DNA from: Seriola aureovittata
Taxonomy: Eukaryota > Chordata > Actinopteri > Carangiformes > Carangidae
Reading direction: 5' to 3'
Assembly: GCF_021018895.1 (NCBI RefSeq)
Contig: NC_079379.1
Coordinates: 22,500,276-22,564,275, forward strand
Length of the DNA: 64,000 nucleotides
The translations under genes and the position numbers were made by a program. The notes below the pieces were generated by a model that was given only the letters and a program-made list of their open reading frames with translations, was not told the origin of the DNA and made no database searches. Below, in pieces: positions 62,768-64,000 of the stretch. Each line of letters starts with the position of its first letter. Within the stretch, counting starts at the first letter, position 1.

Positions 62768-63712
62768 TGACACTGCTACTTTGTATAGAATGCTGCTCGG
62801 TATTAAGGGATGAATTAGTTTTTATTCTCAATATAAAACTACAATAGTGTTACTATAGAATAACTATAGCTTGTTTTAGCTGTAACTTTTATCCCACTCC
62901 ACCTTAAAGCTTCTCATCTTAATCAGAGAGATACTCAACAATGAGTCAGTGAGTAAACATTTCATAACCTGACCTTGTTACCTTCTGTAACTTGTCAGGA
63001 AATGGAGTATTAAAGTACGCTGCAGTGTGTGAGTAGAAGGACGATGACACATTTTTCATTGTTTTGGCTCTACACTCCAGCACAATGACTGTGAGGTTAA
63101 AGTGCTGACTTTCAGCTTTAAGGGTGTTTGAGGATGTTCACATCAATCGTGGATGAGCAGAGGAGGACTCGTTGCCCTTTTAATATTTTTATGGCCGAAC
63201 AGGAACGCTCTTGTCTGTACAGTGAGTCACCTGACCTCAGTTAACTCAGCGTGTGTTGTCACTTACTGAAGCCAAACATGCAAACCACATATCAAATATG
63301 ACATATTTATTGAAGTTGAACTAAATGTGTTCTGTGAAATTGCAGGGCGTGAGTAAAAAGGGTTGTAATCCCAACAGTTAGTTTTTATCTTGTGTGGACG
63401 TAAATGCCCTCAAATGAATGTGTCGGTACTTTAATCTTATGATGATTGTCTCGATTCAATATGTTTAAGTAAAGAGAAATCTGTCCTCCGGCTTTTGGAC
63501 TGCAGTGTAAACTTGTTAAATGATCGGCTTCGCTAGTTCGTTAAATTGTGTTCATCCCAGATGTTCATCTGTTATCTTACGACCTGTAGCGCAGTCCAGC
63601 CAGCGAGAGAAAATGCCTCCATGTTTTGTTTCAACCACAACAGTCATAAAAAAAAAAAAACACAGCAGATGTTAGATGTCACTACATCATACAAGAGCAG
63701 AGAGTTTCTGAC

Positions 63713-63845
63713 CGTGGTAGAGATGTGCTGAGCTGGAGGCGAGGCAGGGAGGGAATGACCTCCACCAAACAGCCACCGGTCTTCACATTAGGCAGACCCT
63801 CCAGTAGGCAATCACTGGTCACGCCGAACACCGACGTGTGGTAAC
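63713..63845 (-). CDS. trappc9: TRAPPC9 exon (second in window)
   Basis: This 133-bp exon follows an acceptor CCCAG and starts with GT TAC. Joined to the preceding G it reads [17 protein letters not shown], then [20 protein letters not shown] and QLSTSLPR. The family signature GYHT.VFGV.SDCLL..LP...T.G..VEVIP.LPRLQ.STSLPRSAH is clear. The exon ends in CCACG with donor GTCAGA and leaves phase 2, which is completed by G at the next exon to give Arg-Ser-Ala-His. The many hydrophobic-alternating residues fit a beta-sandwich. In yeast Trs120 the C-terminal half is made of Ig-like domains after an alpha-solenoid; that this exon belongs to such a domain is inferred. Confidence 0.95.
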
Positions 63846-63941
63846 CTGGGTTCGGGGATGATATGATGGAGTACGTGAGGCGAGCCTAATGTTAGGGATC
63901 GAGGCACGGCTCAATTATTATGTGTTTACAGCTGGACTCAC

Positions 63942-64000
63942 CATTGACAGTGATGTTGCCGGCCGTGCGCGGGACGCCAACCAGAGTGACGGGGTACAGG
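63942..64000 (-). CDS. trappc9: TRAPPC9 exon (first in window, partial)
   Basis: This is the 3' end of a TRAPPC9 exon whose upstream part lies beyond the window edge. On the minus strand it reads LYPVTLVGVPRTAGNITVNG, which closely matches my recollection of the vertebrate TRAPPC9 segment LYPVTL.G.PRTAG.ITVNG. The exon ends in AATG followed by the donor GTGAGT at 63941-63936. It ends in phase 1, so its last G joins GT of the next exon to make a glycine codon. TRAPPC9 (yeast Trs120) is a subunit of the TRAPPII tethering complex, which acts as a nucleotide exchange factor for Rab GTPases at the Golgi and recycling endosomes. The vertebrate protein is also described as NIBP, a NIK/IKK-beta binding protein. 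The next intron is only 96 bp, the only short one seen here. Confidence 0.9.

Larger units (their letters stand above)
60564..63712 (-). other. trappc9: TRAPPC9 intron, 3.1 kb
   Basis: This intron lies between the GYHTSVFG exon and the RSAHTPQ exon. It holds one inverted-repeat element (60927-61281) and a reverse-oriented copy of the repeat also found at 3051-3240 (62599-62767). The open frames at 61337-61639 and 62368-62559 have no recognisable domain and no conserved-looking composition. Nothing else was recognised. Confidence 0.75.

Overview
The window looks like nuclear DNA from a teleost fish, probably a percomorph. The evidence is a vertebrate-style split gene with long introns, many long (CA)n microsatellites, and several dispersed repeats of kinds I recognise from fish genomes: a tRNA-derived SINE tail, TTAA-flanked short inverted-repeat elements, the ATAGACTGTATATAAAGATGGACG-type repeat and non-LTR retrotransposon scraps. 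No bacterial, organellar or viral gene organisation is visible. Species assignment is an inference from repeat style only.

One gene spans the whole window on the minus strand: TRAPPC9 (NIBP, the Trs120 homologue), a subunit of the TRAPPII vesicle-tethering complex. I could place seven exons with matching GT/AG splice sites and compatible phases, in transcript order: 63942-64000 (cut by the window edge), 63713-63845, 60400-60563, 49911-50063, 41145-41263, 14856-14998 and 3688-3798. Together they give 882 coding bases (about 293 codons) that read through every junction without a stop. By my recollection of vertebrate TRAPPC9 (about 1,150 residues) they cover roughly residues 640-940, the beta-rich Ig-like part. 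The 5' part of the gene lies beyond position 64000 and the 3' part beyond position 1.

The introns are 96 bp, 3.1 kb, 10.3 kb, 8.6 kb, 26.1 kb and 11.1 kb, plus at least 3.7 kb at the left edge. They make up more than 98 percent of the window and hold what else can be recognised. This includes two families of TTAA-type terminal-inverted-repeat elements (22.1 and 14.3 kb; 47.8, 59.3 and 60.9 kb), a palindromic element at 42.6 kb and a 266-bp-period repeat at 16.0-16.6 kb with a lone relative at 52.7 kb. There are also three copies of another dispersed repeat (0.3, 12.3 and 30.0 kb), degraded LINE pieces (45.7 and 52.0 kb), a SINE tail (56.5 kb), and a decayed unrecognised coding remnant at 32.6-33.3 kb. 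Microsatellites are numerous, and eight of nine CA/GT tracts are oriented so that the TRAPPC9 pre-mRNA carries (UG)n.

I found no second intact gene, no tRNA or rRNA gene and no promoter. Most open reading frames in the window are chance or microsatellite-driven. The less ordinary observations are a strong-looking 35-bp cryptic exon in TRAPPC9 whose inclusion would introduce a stop, a two-part repeat with a higher-order period, a frameshifted coding-like stretch beside a transposon-type end, and a few AT-rich homeodomain/POU-motif stretches that could be conserved enhancers.
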